Assembly (NCBI GenBank): GCA_029781135.1
Contig: JAKOXH010000016.1
Location: 39,057 to 103,056 of the forward strand
Source: Planctomycetota bacterium
GTDB lineage: Bacteria > Planctomycetota > Planctomycetia > Pirellulales > Lacipirellulaceae
Length of the DNA stretch: 64,000 nucleotides
Reading direction: 5' to 3'
Below the pieces are notes generated by a model. The model did not search any database and was not told the origin of the DNA. It saw only the letters and a program-made list of their open reading frames with translations. Positions 52,744 to 61,770 of the stretch are shown here, piece by piece; the first letter of the stretch is position 1, and every line of letters starts with the position of its first letter. Position numbers and translations under genes: made by a program.

Positions 52744-54414
52744 TCATTTTTTATTCGTCATGAGCTTCGCGGCTATTCCCGTCAGGCCGGCGATGGTGAC
52801 GACCATTACAAGGCAGATAGCGGCGACTCGATCGTCGACGCCGTAATGGAGAAGTTGAAAGACTTGGATGGAAAGGGCGGTTGCGCCGACTTGCGGTGGG
52901 ATAACGAGAATCGTGGCGGCCAGTTCGCCGAGTGCGACCGCGAACGCGATGAGCCAGGCGGCGGCAATCGCGGGCCAGCGCTGCGGCACCGCGATGTGAA
53001 AGAGTTGGCCCCAGGGGCCGGTGCCGTCGGTGGCGGCGGTATCGAGCATGACTTGCGGCACGGTCGCCAGGGCGGGCCACAAAATGAGCGTGGCGATGGG
53101 CAGCGTGCGAATCGTCTGCACCAGCCAGGGTGCGAAGTTGCTGTCGTAGAGCCAGGCCAAGAGCGAAAGTGGAGAATCAGGCGGCTGGTTCAGCAAGCGA
53201 ATCGTCGCGAGCCCCAGTAGCGGCCCAGGAATCGTGAAGCACAAAGCGATTACGAGAAGGGCCGCCACGGTGGTTGGCGTCGGCCGCCAGGCCGAATCTC
53301 GGCTAACAACGCCGCGCAACTTCCACGCCAATAGCAGGCCGATGGCCACGGCGGTCGTCGCTGCCAGCGCTCCCAGCTTGGCCGAAAGAAGCAGTTCACC
53401 ACGAAATTGGCCCGGAGCGGCCGCAATGCGTGCGGCGAGCTGCGCAAATGACCAAGTGCGGATGCGGCCCGTTTCGGTCGCGATGACGTGGATGCCAGCT
53501 TTATAAGCCAAGTTGGCCATAGGTACGCCAACGAGTAGGGCAACGCAGAGGAGCTGCGCAATGATGATCGGTAGTCGTGCGACGCGTAGTCGCCAGATCC
53601 AAGGTGCCCGATGTGGGGCATCGTTCCAATTGGAAATGAGGCGCAGGGAAGCCAGGATCACGATGACCGCCAACATGGCCGACAGGGCCAATCCGCTCCA
53701 CAAACCAATTCCAGGAATCTGCCAACTGCCGTTCCCTGACCCCTGTCCCCTGTCCCCTGTCCCCATCTCCAACGTGCCCAGAGCCGATTGCGTGTAGACT
53801 TCCTCAGCGAACGTGCGGACTTGGAAGAAGTCGGTGACGGAGATTTCGGTGAGGACGACGGTCGCAATCCACAGGGCGGCAACTCCGATGGCAGGGGCGA
53901 CACGGGGAAGCGTGATGTGCCACAGCATGCTCAGCGGCGGGGCACAGGTGGCGGCATCCTCTTCGACTTCCGCTTCGACGGTTCGCAAACCGGCCCCGAC
54001 GATCACCACGACCCAGGGCACGGCCGCAAGGCCATGTACCCAAATAGCAGCCCGCCACCCCGCTAACCAGGGCTGGTGTGCCAGGTGTGGGTTCGTGACC
54101 AGCGTGTGCCAACCTTGAATGCCAAAACCGGCGTCCCAGGCCCCGGTAATTAGGTAGAGCGGAATGAATAGCATTCCGACGAGTAGTGTGAGGAAGAGCC
54201 GGCGACCCGGGGCGTCGGTCTTGAAGAGGACGACGGCCAATAGCGTGCCGGTGGGCAAGGCGATTGCCGCGGCACTTGCGGCCAGGGAAGCCGTGTTGAT
54301 CCATAGCCGTGCCACGCGCGGTTCGGCAAGCCACAGAAATGCCGTAGTAATGAGCAGAATCGCGGCGGCGGCGATCGGCAGCGGCCGGAGGTAGTGGCGG
54401 CACGAATTTCGCAT
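52744..54414 (-). CDS. ABC transporter permease of the iron/thiamine (FbpB/ThiP) type
   Basis: A 556-residue permease with two fused permease halves and about twelve hydrophobic helices. EAA-like loops appear twice: SMLWHITLPRVAPAIG in the first half, GQLFHIAVPQRWPAIA in the second. This is the layout of FbpB/ThiP/PotB-like importers for ferric ion or thiamine. Between the halves, residues about 215-228 (EMGTGDRGQGSG) are encoded by a GACAGGGG-type repeat, so the loop is an insertion. The ATPase at 49003-49929 is of a different class, so the energising ATPase must be elsewhere. Confidence 0.85.
   Translation of the reverse strand: MRNSCRHYLRPLPIAAAAILLITTAFLWLAEPRVARLWINTASLAASAAAIALPTGTLLAVVLFKTDAPGRRLFLTLLVGMLFIPLYLITGAWDAGFGIQGWHTLVTNPHLAHQPWLAGWRAAIWVHGLAAVPWVVVIVGAGLRTVEAEVEEDAATCAPPLSMLWHITLPRVAPAIGVAALWIATVVLTEISVTDFFQVRTFAEEVYTQSALGTLEMGTGDRGQGSGNGSWQIPGIGLWSGLALSAMLAVIVILASLRLISNWNDAPHRAPWIWRLRVARLPIIIAQLLCVALLVGVPMANLAYKAGIHVIATETGRIRTWSFAQLAARIAAAPGQFRGELLLSAKLGALAATTAVAIGLLLAWKLRGVVSRDSAWRPTPTTVAALLVIALCFTIPGPLLGLATIRLLNQPPDSPLSLLAWLYDSNFAPWLVQTIRTLPIATLILWPALATVPQVMLDTAATDGTGPWGQLFHIAVPQRWPAIAAAWLIAFAVALGELAATILVIPPQVGATALSIQVFQLLHYGVDDRVAAICLVMVVTIAGLTGIAAKLMTNKK
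53733..53770. repeat. CCCCTGTCCCCTGTCCCCTG tandem repeat in coding sequence
   Basis: Tandem CCCTGTC units inside the permease gene, encoding TGDRGQGSG on the minus strand. A diverged relative (GGGGGACAGGG) is at about 49957-49967. Confidence 0.75.
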
Positions 54415-54707
54415 CGGTTAAATTGTGCGAGGAAGGCGCGGTTTAAGGTGGCGTGAAAAAATGGCCACCTTTTCCCGTTCCAAACTTTTGTTGCTATTCG
54501 CTGCCTGCCGTGGTAAGCTGCAGGCGGAGACGTGAGGCACGGCGAGTCGACCTAATTTGCTATTCTATCGAGTTTTCCTCGCCGGGAATGGGACCGAGGC
54601 ATTCGGCGTAGCAGGGAGTTCGGAGGCCGGTGGCGAGCAGGGTGCTTGCCGCTGGGAGGATCGATCTTCAGGCATTTCTAACGTACTCAGCGGTCGGGAG
54701 GCAGGCG

Positions 54708-55127
54708 ATGGGAATTCAAGTCGAATGTCCCAACGGACATGTCTTCAAAGTCAAAGACAAATACGCCGGCAAGAAGGGGCTGTGCCCCCACTGCGAAGGC
54801 CAGGTCATCGTGCAGGTGCCCGATGCATTGACGGCAACCGGCACGGCCGATGCGCTCCAGCGTGAAGCGATCCAGCGTCGGCAAGCGATGCAACATCACC
54901 CGACCGAGAAAAAGAAGTCATCGCATTCTTCCAGTTCTTCGACGACAGCGTCTGCCTTAAGCGATTCGCACGTGCTCGATGATACGGTGGCTGCGGCGAG
55001 CAGCGGCACCAGCGGCAGCCTGTTGGGATCGAGCGTCATTCGCCATAACATCAAGTGCAATTGTGGCCAACACGTGCCGATGTGGTACGCCCGCTGCCCG
55101 GCCTGCGGGGCGTATATCGAGCATTGA
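54708..55127 (+). CDS. Zinc-ribbon protein with serine-rich linker
   Basis: A 139-residue protein. The N-terminal zinc site is CPNGHVFKVKDKYAGKKGLC, then PHC (CxxxH...CxxC-like). A basic/serine stretch KKKSSHSSSSSTT follows, and a C-terminal CNCGQHVPMWYARCPACG zinc ribbon. Likely cytoplasmic. Start ATG 54708 follows CGGGAGGCAGGCG. Function unknown; FHA or kinase-adaptor proteins of planctomycetes often carry such ribbons. Confidence 0.75.
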   Translation: MGIQVECPNGHVFKVKDKYAGKKGLCPHCEGQVIVQVPDALTATGTADALQREAIQRRQAMQHHPTEKKKSSHSSSSSTTASALSDSHVLDDTVAAASSGTSGSLLGSSVIRHNIKCNCGQHVPMWYARCPACGAYIEH

Positions 55128-55139
55128 GGTATAAGTCAG

Positions 55140-55195
55140 GGTCAGGCTTTGAGCCTGACAGGGGCGCTCGTGTGTCAGGCTGAAGCCTGACCTAC
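55140..55195. repeat. TCAGGCT-type palindromic repeat
   Basis: GGTCAGGCTTTGAGCCTGAC and GTCAGGCTGAAGCCTGACCT arms with a short loop. It follows the zinc-ribbon gene stop by 13 bases. Confidence 0.9.
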
Positions 55196-55370
55196 GGGCG
55201 CGCCACTCGGTTGAAGTGCTATCACCCGCGGAATCCGCCGTAGACGTGAGGCGGGGTGTTTTGCTAACGTCTGCGACTTTTGTGTCGGGTTCTCTTCCCG
55301 GCCGAGACAGTCGGGCTATGTACGATCGTGCCGGCTGTGATGGCCGGGCTACGTGAGCGCGCTACCCTTT

Positions 55371-56072
55371 ATGACGCGATCTTTCGTTCAAAATGTGTGT
55401 CTGGTTGCGGCGATGCTGACCGCACTCGGCGGTTGCCGGATGTACGATCGATATCGCCCGACGTTCTGGCCGTTTCCCGAGCGGAAGTTGACGACGTATC
55501 ATACGCCGTCGATGCGAGTCGATGCGGTGCGCGAGTTCGGCCTGAAGTCGACGCATGTCGATTCGCCCGAACAGCGCCAAATTACCGATCAATTAGCCCG
55601 GCAAATTCAGGTGGAACCCGATCCGCTCGTGCGGCAGGCTGTGGTGCAGGCGATTGCCGAATATCGCACACCGATGGCCCAACAGGTGCTCGAAGCGGGG
55701 CTTGGCGATGACGACTCGGCGGTGCGAATCACGTGCTGCCGGGCGCTTGGCAAGCGGGCCGAAGCGGCGTCGGTGAACAGCCTGGCGAACGTCGTGCGGA
55801 GCGATAAGGAAATCGACGTGCGGCTGGCCGCCACCGAGGCGCTCGGCAAGATCCGGTCGCCAGAAACCGTGAAGGCACTGGCGCCGGCGTTGGAGGACCG
55901 CGACCCGGCGCTGCAGTATGTGGGCGTGCAGTCGATGAAAGCAGTGGTCGGCAAGGATTATGGGCCCGACGTCCAAGTGTGGCGGCAAGTGGCGGCGGGA
56001 AATCCGCCGCCGGCTGCAGCTCCAGCTTCAATGGCAGAGCGGATCAAGCAGCTCGCTCCATTCAAGCGGTGA
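55371..56072 (+). CDS. HEAT-repeat lipoprotein
   Basis: A 233-residue protein with a lipoprotein signal: hydrophobic segment and lipobox LTALGGC (Cys near residue 22). After a short linker come about four HEAT-like helix pairs (LVRQAVVQAIAEYR, SAVRITCCRALGKR, DVRLAATEALGKIRS, ALQYVGVQSMKAVVG). Such scaffolds bind partner proteins. The C-terminal 30 residues are Pro/Ala-rich. Confidence 0.88.
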   Translation: MTRSFVQNVCLVAAMLTALGGCRMYDRYRPTFWPFPERKLTTYHTPSMRVDAVREFGLKSTHVDSPEQRQITDQLARQIQVEPDPLVRQAVVQAIAEYRTPMAQQVLEAGLGDDDSAVRITCCRALGKRAEAASVNSLANVVRSDKEIDVRLAATEALGKIRSPETVKALAPALEDRDPALQYVGVQSMKAVVGKDYGPDVQVWRQVAAGNPPPAAAPASMAERIKQLAPFKR

Positions 56073-56605
56073 GGGAGGGCAGGGAGCGAGGAGCAGGGAG
56101 CGGGGAGCAACGTGGCAGAGACCGACTGCTCATGTTCGTCACTTCAATGCATTCACTGCTACTGCGACCGCCAAAAAAAAGACCCTCAAGCATGTTGCCT
56201 AGATTGACGTGATATTCGGCCCGTCGCAGCGTCGCTAGCTTTGAGAAAAAAGAGTGGCTCGGCACATTTTCTCTGCCCTCTCTGGGCGCTGCCAGCGAGT
56301 CGATAAACTCGCATTTTGGCATTAATTCCAGCCTCAAACGGTTCGATACCACGTTAGGAGGCAAAGAGGGGGCTTCGTACGCCACGGACCAGCGATGGTA
56401 GATTTCGTACCGTCGCGTCGGCAAACAGCTCACCAAGAACCATTGGTGGAGGCTGGATTGGTACCCTTCGTGCGCCTCTAAGTTGGGCGACCTCGTCTAA
56501 GAGCGAACAACGTTGTTGTTGAAGCATCGCACGACGACTGCCAAGGCCCGGCTTGCCTGCTTGCCAGAGAAATCGAAGAGCCTGCGATTCAAGAGAAGCT
56601 GCGCG
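56073..56605. other. 533-base gap without recognised gene
   Basis: The first 35 bases are GGGAGCGGGGAGC-type low-complexity DNA. The rest is moderately AT-richer (56200-56500). I see no protein with recognisable content on either strand and no terminator hairpin. It carries the promoter region of the following 672-residue protein gene. Confidence 0.5.
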
Positions 56606-58624
56606 ATGTCCAAAGTCAGTTATCGTTTTCGGAGAGCTTCAGCCAGAGTGACTCTTACTCAGCGGACGTTGTTGGCTGTGCTCGCGACAGCCGCTTTGGG
56701 AACCACCGTAGCGCTCCTTCATGGCGCCGAGCTGATTGACTCGGGCTGGGCAATTGCCGTTCCTGCGCCTTTGGCGACCAGCCAGCCGGCGGACGTTCAA
56801 CAACAGATGATTTTACAGAACGTTCTAAATGGCACTCCGCTGCTACAGAAGGTACCGCCGAGTTCCGCGGCAATTGTTTCAAAGCCTGATTCGCGAGCGA
56901 GCGACCCGCGCGTAGCGGTTCGGCCGGACGGCGCCGAAGGTTGGCGGCCAGCCGAGCGAAGTGCGGAAGCAAGATCGGTTGCGACTACCAAAGATGAAAA
57001 ACCGAGTGCGGCAACGCCTGTATTGTCGGCACCCACAATAACGGCTTCGGGCAACGCAGTCCCCATGCTAGTGCCTCCTGCTGCGACATCGGCACAGGCG
57101 ACAGACCCGAGCGTTGGCGCATCAGCCTCTGCAGCACCGCGACCAACAACCCGTGCGCGGGAAGGCGAAGCTGAAAGTGATTGCGGCGGCGCATTGGCCG
57201 CCGCGGCTGCCTCCAAACTTGCGCGGCAGGCTGCCCCCGGGCCCGCGCTTGCCGATGCGTATAGCAGCATAGGCGTTGCAGCGGAAACAAAGAATTCTCA
57301 GGGAACTTCGCCCGCTGGTGGCGCGGCGGCGGAACCGATGCCAGCCGATACTCAAAGCGTTCCCAAGCCCGCACCCGAGCCAGTCGGACACGAAAAGAGT
57401 AGTGCAGCAGTCACGATTTCTCCGGCACCGCAAGCGGCTGCGGAGTCGAGCGACCGTCGCGACCGCGCTGAGCAAGAGAAGTCGCAAGATGGAAGTCCTT
57501 CAGCCCAATCCTCTGCAAACGACAAATCGTCAGCCACAGTGTCGCAGCCGGTTCAGACGGTTCCGGTGGAAGTTACACCTCCACCGCCGCTAACTCGCCA
57601 ACTGTTAGCCTTGCGAATGCGAGTGCGCGGCGTGCTGAAGGGATATTACCGCAAACAGCTCAATAGCACGGACAACGACCCATGGGAAGTCATGCATGGG
57701 ATGCTGGCCTACGGCGTGAACAGTCGTATTCGCCAGGGCGGGCCGAACGGCAATCCGATTACCAGCGTGGGTTGGTTGTGCTTCAATAAGCCCTGCAAGG
57801 GGCAGGCGATGCTGTACGTGAACCCCGAGGGCGAATTGCGGGCGAAGTATGGTGTGGGTCTACAGGGGCACCTTGGTCAATTATTGGCCATGTTGGCGCA
57901 ATGCCGGGTGTCGGCCGACTACCCAATTCAAGTCGGTAAAGACAAATTCACGATTCGCGATCTGATTGAAGCCGAAAAGAAAACGTGCTATCCGAAAACG
58001 GAACTTACGTTCAAACTGCTGGCATTGCAGTACTACATCGACCTCAACGACAAGTGGATGAACGACCAAGGGCTGGAATGGGATTTCCCGCGCTTATTGA
58101 GCGAGGAAATGGCCCAGCCGGTGCGGACGGCGGCCTGCGGCGGTACGCATCGTCTTTCCGCCCTGAGCCTCACGGTAAAAACACGCATTCGCCGCGGCGA
58201 ACCGGTGGATGGCGAGTACGCCGAGGCGATGGACTTCGTCAAGAAGTATCAGCAGTATGCATTTCGCCTGCAGAACAAAGATGGGAGCCTGAGCACGCAG
58301 TGGTTCAAAGGCCCAGGCGATGAAGACGATGACGACCGCCGCATCAAGACGACGGGACACATCTTGGAATGGTTGTGCTATTCGCTTTCCGATGAAGAGC
58401 TGCGCGATCAGCGCACCATTCGCGCCGTGAGCTACTTGGCCAATCTCATGTACTCGAACTACGACCACGAATGGGAAGTTGGGCCGCGGTCGCACGCCAC
58501 GCACGCGCTCTTGCTGTACGACGAACGCGTATTTCAGCCGTTCGATAAAGAAGGCTCCATCGCGTTTTATCTGCCGCAAGCGAACGTGGCCAAGAATAAT
58601 CAGACGAACGGCAAGAAGTGGTAG
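56606..58624 (+). CDS. Large exported protein with disordered spacer and helical toroid-like domain
   Basis: A 672-residue protein from ATG 56606. A hydrophobic signal/anchor at about 18-37 follows a basic start. Residues 60-320 are low-complexity (Ala, Pro, Ser, Thr). The C-terminal 330 residues are a well-ordered helical domain: WEVMHGMLAYGVNSRIR, GLQGHLGQLLAMLAQ, CGGTHRLSALSLTVK, DDRRIKTTGHILEWLCYSL, SHATHALLLYDER. The repeating helix pairs resemble an alpha/alpha toroid, possibly with conserved His as metal ligands. Exact family not recognised. Confidence 0.65.
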   Translation: MSKVSYRFRRASARVTLTQRTLLAVLATAALGTTVALLHGAELIDSGWAIAVPAPLATSQPADVQQQMILQNVLNGTPLLQKVPPSSAAIVSKPDSRASDPRVAVRPDGAEGWRPAERSAEARSVATTKDEKPSAATPVLSAPTITASGNAVPMLVPPAATSAQATDPSVGASASAAPRPTTRAREGEAESDCGGALAAAAASKLARQAAPGPALADAYSSIGVAAETKNSQGTSPAGGAAAEPMPADTQSVPKPAPEPVGHEKSSAAVTISPAPQAAAESSDRRDRAEQEKSQDGSPSAQSSANDKSSATVSQPVQTVPVEVTPPPPLTRQLLALRMRVRGVLKGYYRKQLNSTDNDPWEVMHGMLAYGVNSRIRQGGPNGNPITSVGWLCFNKPCKGQAMLYVNPEGELRAKYGVGLQGHLGQLLAMLAQCRVSADYPIQVGKDKFTIRDLIEAEKKTCYPKTELTFKLLALQYYIDLNDKWMNDQGLEWDFPRLLSEEMAQPVRTAACGGTHRLSALSLTVKTRIRRGEPVDGEYAEAMDFVKKYQQYAFRLQNKDGSLSTQWFKGPGDEDDDDRRIKTTGHILEWLCYSLSDEELRDQRTIRAVSYLANLMYSNYDHEWEVGPRSHATHALLLYDERVFQPFDKEGSIAFYLPQANVAKNNQTNGKKW

Positions 58625-58859
58625 GCCAGCGGCCGGCGACAATTGTTGAACCGCAGGCATTTCTCGGCTAGTTCCCGTTGAACGATCGGGCCGTTCCCGG
58701 TACATTGCGTCGGTCGGAATCCTCGACCGGTCGTCGGCATTCGTCGCATTGTGACCTAAGCTTTCTTGGAGCGCTGGTATTGTGCGGCCGACCGAGCTGC
58801 ACACGGTCGTTTCTGTCGGCGGACGGCAAACAGTTTCCTGTGAACATGGCTTTGGATTC

Positions 58860-59807
58860 ATGGCGGTACCTCGCAAATTCACCGATCAATTGCAGGCTTT
58901 TTGCGAGCTTGCCGACCGGCTGGCCACGGCCCACGAAGCCGATGCCATGCTGTTCTTGATGGAGCGGCCGACCGATTGGGTCCGCCTCCGCCAGGCCACC
59001 GGCAAGCACGCCGTGCTGTTGGCGGGCGATACCGAGGAGACTCTGGAGGGGGCCAGCGAGGAGGATTTTGAAACGATCCTGCTGAACATGCCGTCGGAAA
59101 CGCCCGTTTATGAGCGGCTCACGCAGTCGTTGCTCGAAGCGGTGGCCGAGGAACATCTGCCAGCGGGGGCCTCGGTCGTGGCCGTGTACAGTGGCTTCGA
59201 GCCGACGGTGATCGATTCGCTCAGTATTATTCGGCTCGGCGAACACTTGGGCCAATTGACGGTGCGCGACTTGCGGCAACTCAAGACGCGCATTCCGCTC
59301 GATACGCTGAAAACGGTCGTCGACTTGGCGGTCGATATCGGGCGCGAAGGCCGCGAAGGCAAACCGGTGGGCACACTGTTCGTCGTCGGCGATCATCGCA
59401 AGGTACTAACGCTGTGCAGGCCGATGGGGTTCGATCCGCTCCGCGGCTATAGTCGGGCCGAACGGCAACTCGCCGATTCGAAGGTTCGCGAGGGCGTGAA
59501 GGAAATTGCCCAACTGGATGGGGCGTTTATTGTATCGTCGGATGGGCATGTCATTGCCGGTGCGCAGCAACTCAATGCACCGCGGTCGACCGATTTATCT
59601 TTGCCGAAGGGGTTTGGCGCGCGGCATTGGGCGGCGGCGGAAATCACGCGAGCAACCACGGCCGTGGCGATCACCGTGAGCGAATCGACTGGCACCGTGC
59701 GGCTTTTCCAGAATGGCGAAGTCATGCTCCGCATCGAACCATTCCGCCGGGCGATGAAGTGGATCGACTTCGACACCGAACCGGTGACGCCACCCCAGGA
59801 AACTTAA
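58860..59807 (+). CDS. DisA_N-domain (diadenylate-cyclase-like) protein
   Basis: A 315-residue protein. N-terminal domain of unknown fold, a middle segment like the pyruvate-kinase C-terminal domain (about 100-190, GTLFVVGDHRKVLTL), and a C-terminal DisA_N domain. In that domain DGA is at 220-222 (LDGAFIVSSDG) and the RHR motif reads RHW at 255-257 (GFGARHWAAAEI), with VSESTGTVRLF. DisA_N domains make c-di-AMP from two ATP. The altered third residue makes activity uncertain. Start ATG 58860 is chosen over an upstream candidate because it begins the conserved helix. Confidence 0.8.
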   Translation: MAVPRKFTDQLQAFCELADRLATAHEADAMLFLMERPTDWVRLRQATGKHAVLLAGDTEETLEGASEEDFETILLNMPSETPVYERLTQSLLEAVAEEHLPAGASVVAVYSGFEPTVIDSLSIIRLGEHLGQLTVRDLRQLKTRIPLDTLKTVVDLAVDIGREGREGKPVGTLFVVGDHRKVLTLCRPMGFDPLRGYSRAERQLADSKVREGVKEIAQLDGAFIVSSDGHVIAGAQQLNAPRSTDLSLPKGFGARHWAAAEITRATTAVAITVSESTGTVRLFQNGEVMLRIEPFRRAMKWIDFDTEPVTPPQET

Positions 59808-59855
59808 ATTTGGGTGGCACGCCCTGAGTCTTCGAAGGTCGTGGTTGCTAACGGC

Positions 59856-59946
59856 GGGGTGGCATGCTTTCTCGCCGCGGCGAGTAAGCATGCGAATGCA
59901 CGAAGATACATGCTCACGCCGCTCGGGCGGCGAGAGCATGCCACCC
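59856..59946. repeat. GGGTGGCATGC...GCATGCCACCC palindromic element
   Basis: Left arm GGGTGGCATGCTTTCTCGCC (59857-59876), right arm CGGCGAGAGCATGCCACCC (59928-59946), with an inner CATGCG/CATGCT pair. It lies in the 173-base gap before the next gene and may act as a termination or processing structure. Confidence 0.8.
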
Positions 59947-59980
59947 TACCAGCAGTGCCAATTTATGAGAAGGTGATCCG

Positions 59981-61558
59981 GTGCATCTTTCACGACGAAC
60001 GTTTTTGCAGAGTTGTGGGGCGGTTGGAGCGGCCGCGTTTCTTGGGGCTGCGGAGACGCAAGGGGTCTCGGCCGATTGCCGCAAGTTTCATCTGTCGATC
60101 TCTCCAGATGCGCTCGACGCCGACCCCCAGTTGTTGGAACTCGTTCGGCACGCAGGGGTGAGCGACGTTTGGGTTACCGGTTTCATGTACGGCCACTGGT
60201 ATTATCCGCTCGCGAAGTCGCGGCAGTGGCGCGAGCGGATCGAACGGATGGGAATGGGTGCGCACTTGATCAACGTGCCGCTGGGGCACCCGGGGGATTC
60301 GTTAGGGGCGATGTCGGGCAGTGTCCCGCTGACGCCACCCAAGCATTGGCGGCCGGGCGTGCGGCCGGACGGTACGACCTATGCCGGCACATCGCTTCAC
60401 TCGCCGGCGACCGAGGAAAACTGCGCGGCGCTGCGGGCGATCGCGGCGGACGGCGTGAAACGCGTGTTTGTCGATGACGACTTCCGGTTGGCTCGGGGAC
60501 CGGGCGTGATCGGCGGGTGTTTTTGCAGCGAGCACAAGAGCGAGCTTCTGCGCCACGCCGGTTATGGCGAATCGCAGTGGCAGGAATTGTTGGGGGCGGT
60601 CGCGCATCGCGAATTCTCGGCCGTGCTCCGCAACTGGGTCGAGTTCACTTGCGACGAGCTTACGGCATGCTTCCGTGCCCAGCAGAAGGCCGCGCCCAGC
60701 GTGCAACTCGGCAACATGATTATGTATTTGGGGGCAGAGAAAGCCGGAATTCGGTTGGACGATTATCGCGATGTGCCGTTCCGCGTCGGCGAGTTGATGT
60801 TCGACGACAAATCGTTCGGCGATGTGAAGGGAAAGACGAACGAGTTGTTCAGCTCACTTTTCCATCGCCGTTACGCCCGGCCGGAGCTGGCATACAGCGA
60901 GACGACCGCGTTTCCGGCCAATCGCCTTTCGGCCCAGAGCATGGCGGCGAAGCTGGCCGTTTCGACAATCAGCGACGTGCGGAACACGATGTTCATGAGC
61001 GGCGTGACCGCCTTCCCACGTACGCATTGGGAGGTGCTCGGGCCCGCGATGAAGCGGCACGCGGGAATCCACCGGCGTGTGGCTGGGCATCGATTGCAGG
61101 GGCCGCTCAAGCATTTTTGGGGCCAAGCGAGCCGATACGTGAGTGACGACAATCCGTATAGCCTGTTCTTGGCGATGGGAATTCCGTTTGAAGTAACAAG
61201 CGAGCCGGCGGCCGACGGGTGGACGTTTCTTGCCGATTCTGATGCGCGATTTGTTGGCAAGTCGCCCGGCACGCGGTTTGTGGCGCGCCCTGTTGCGGGG
61301 CTGCCGACCGGCATGCGCGCAGTGAAGGAATCGCTGCCCGAGCTATTCGCGCTGAAACGAGAGATCGTGCCGGAGTTGGCCGATGTGCCGTATATCGAGG
61401 GCGAGAATCCAGTGGTTTTGGCGTGGTATCCGTCGGCGCGAGCGGCGCTTGTGTGGAACTTGGCCGAGAAGCCGATTGCTTTAACGCTACGGATTGGCGA
61501 TGCGCGGCGGGGCGTTTCGGTCAGTGCGCTTGATCTGGCGCTCGTGGAACTTGGCTGA
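59981..61558 (+). CDS. Tat-exported protein of unknown function (glycosidase-like barrel possible)
   Basis: A 525-residue protein starting at GTG with a twin-arginine signal (LSRRTFLQSCGAVGAAAFLG). The body looks like a TIM-barrel glycosidase: SDVWVTGFMYGHWYYPLA, VKRVFVDDDFRLARG, FRVGELMFDDKSF, and a C-terminal beta domain (ENPVVLAWYPSARAALVWNL). Candidate acidic residues lie in VDDDF and EHKSEL. Family not identified with certainty. Confidence 0.65.
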   Translation: MHLSRRTFLQSCGAVGAAAFLGAAETQGVSADCRKFHLSISPDALDADPQLLELVRHAGVSDVWVTGFMYGHWYYPLAKSRQWRERIERMGMGAHLINVPLGHPGDSLGAMSGSVPLTPPKHWRPGVRPDGTTYAGTSLHSPATEENCAALRAIAADGVKRVFVDDDFRLARGPGVIGGCFCSEHKSELLRHAGYGESQWQELLGAVAHREFSAVLRNWVEFTCDELTACFRAQQKAAPSVQLGNMIMYLGAEKAGIRLDDYRDVPFRVGELMFDDKSFGDVKGKTNELFSSLFHRRYARPELAYSETTAFPANRLSAQSMAAKLAVSTISDVRNTMFMSGVTAFPRTHWEVLGPAMKRHAGIHRRVAGHRLQGPLKHFWGQASRYVSDDNPYSLFLAMGIPFEVTSEPAADGWTFLADSDARFVGKSPGTRFVARPVAGLPTGMRAVKESLPELFALKREIVPELADVPYIEGENPVVLAWYPSARAALVWNLAEKPIALTLRIGDARRGVSVSALDLALVELG

Positions 61559-61591
61559 GCACGGAATCGCAGAAATCTGGCTGGCACGGAG

Positions 61592-61683
61592 GGGTGGCTG
61601 GGGTGGAGCGCAGCGACCCCCCAGCGAATCTGGGCACGCGCAATCGCCCTGGGGCTCGCCTTCGGCTCGACCCCAGCCACCCA
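61592..61683. repeat. Second full copy of GGTCGAGCGCAGCGA-type element
   Basis: GGTGGCTGGGGTGGAGCGCA, CCCCCAGCGAATCTGGG, then CTCGCCTTCGGCTCGACC. Nearly the same as 21335-21426 over about 90 bases. It follows the Tat-exported gene by 33 bases. Confidence 0.88.
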
Positions 61684-61702
61684 CGGCATCTAGCAAGGCA
61701 GG

Positions 61703-61760
61703 AACACTAATCGACGCTAATCTATGTTTTGATTAGCACGGATTAGCGGAGATTAGTGTT
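61703..61760. repeat. AACACTAATC palindromic element
   Basis: Left arm AACACTAATCGACGCTAATC (61703-61722), right arm GATTAGCGGAGATTAGTGTT (61741-61760), with an extra GATTAGCACG unit. A half copy is at 52704-52734. It ends 10 bases before the trpA stop region, so it could structure the 3' end of trp mRNA. Confidence 0.88.
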
Positions 61761-61770
61761 TTGCAGCCGG

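Noticed and set aside
56062..56436. 124-residue minus-strand frame
   Set aside because: Composition is unlike the neighbouring genes, partly formed by GGGAGC repeats, and no domain is visible.
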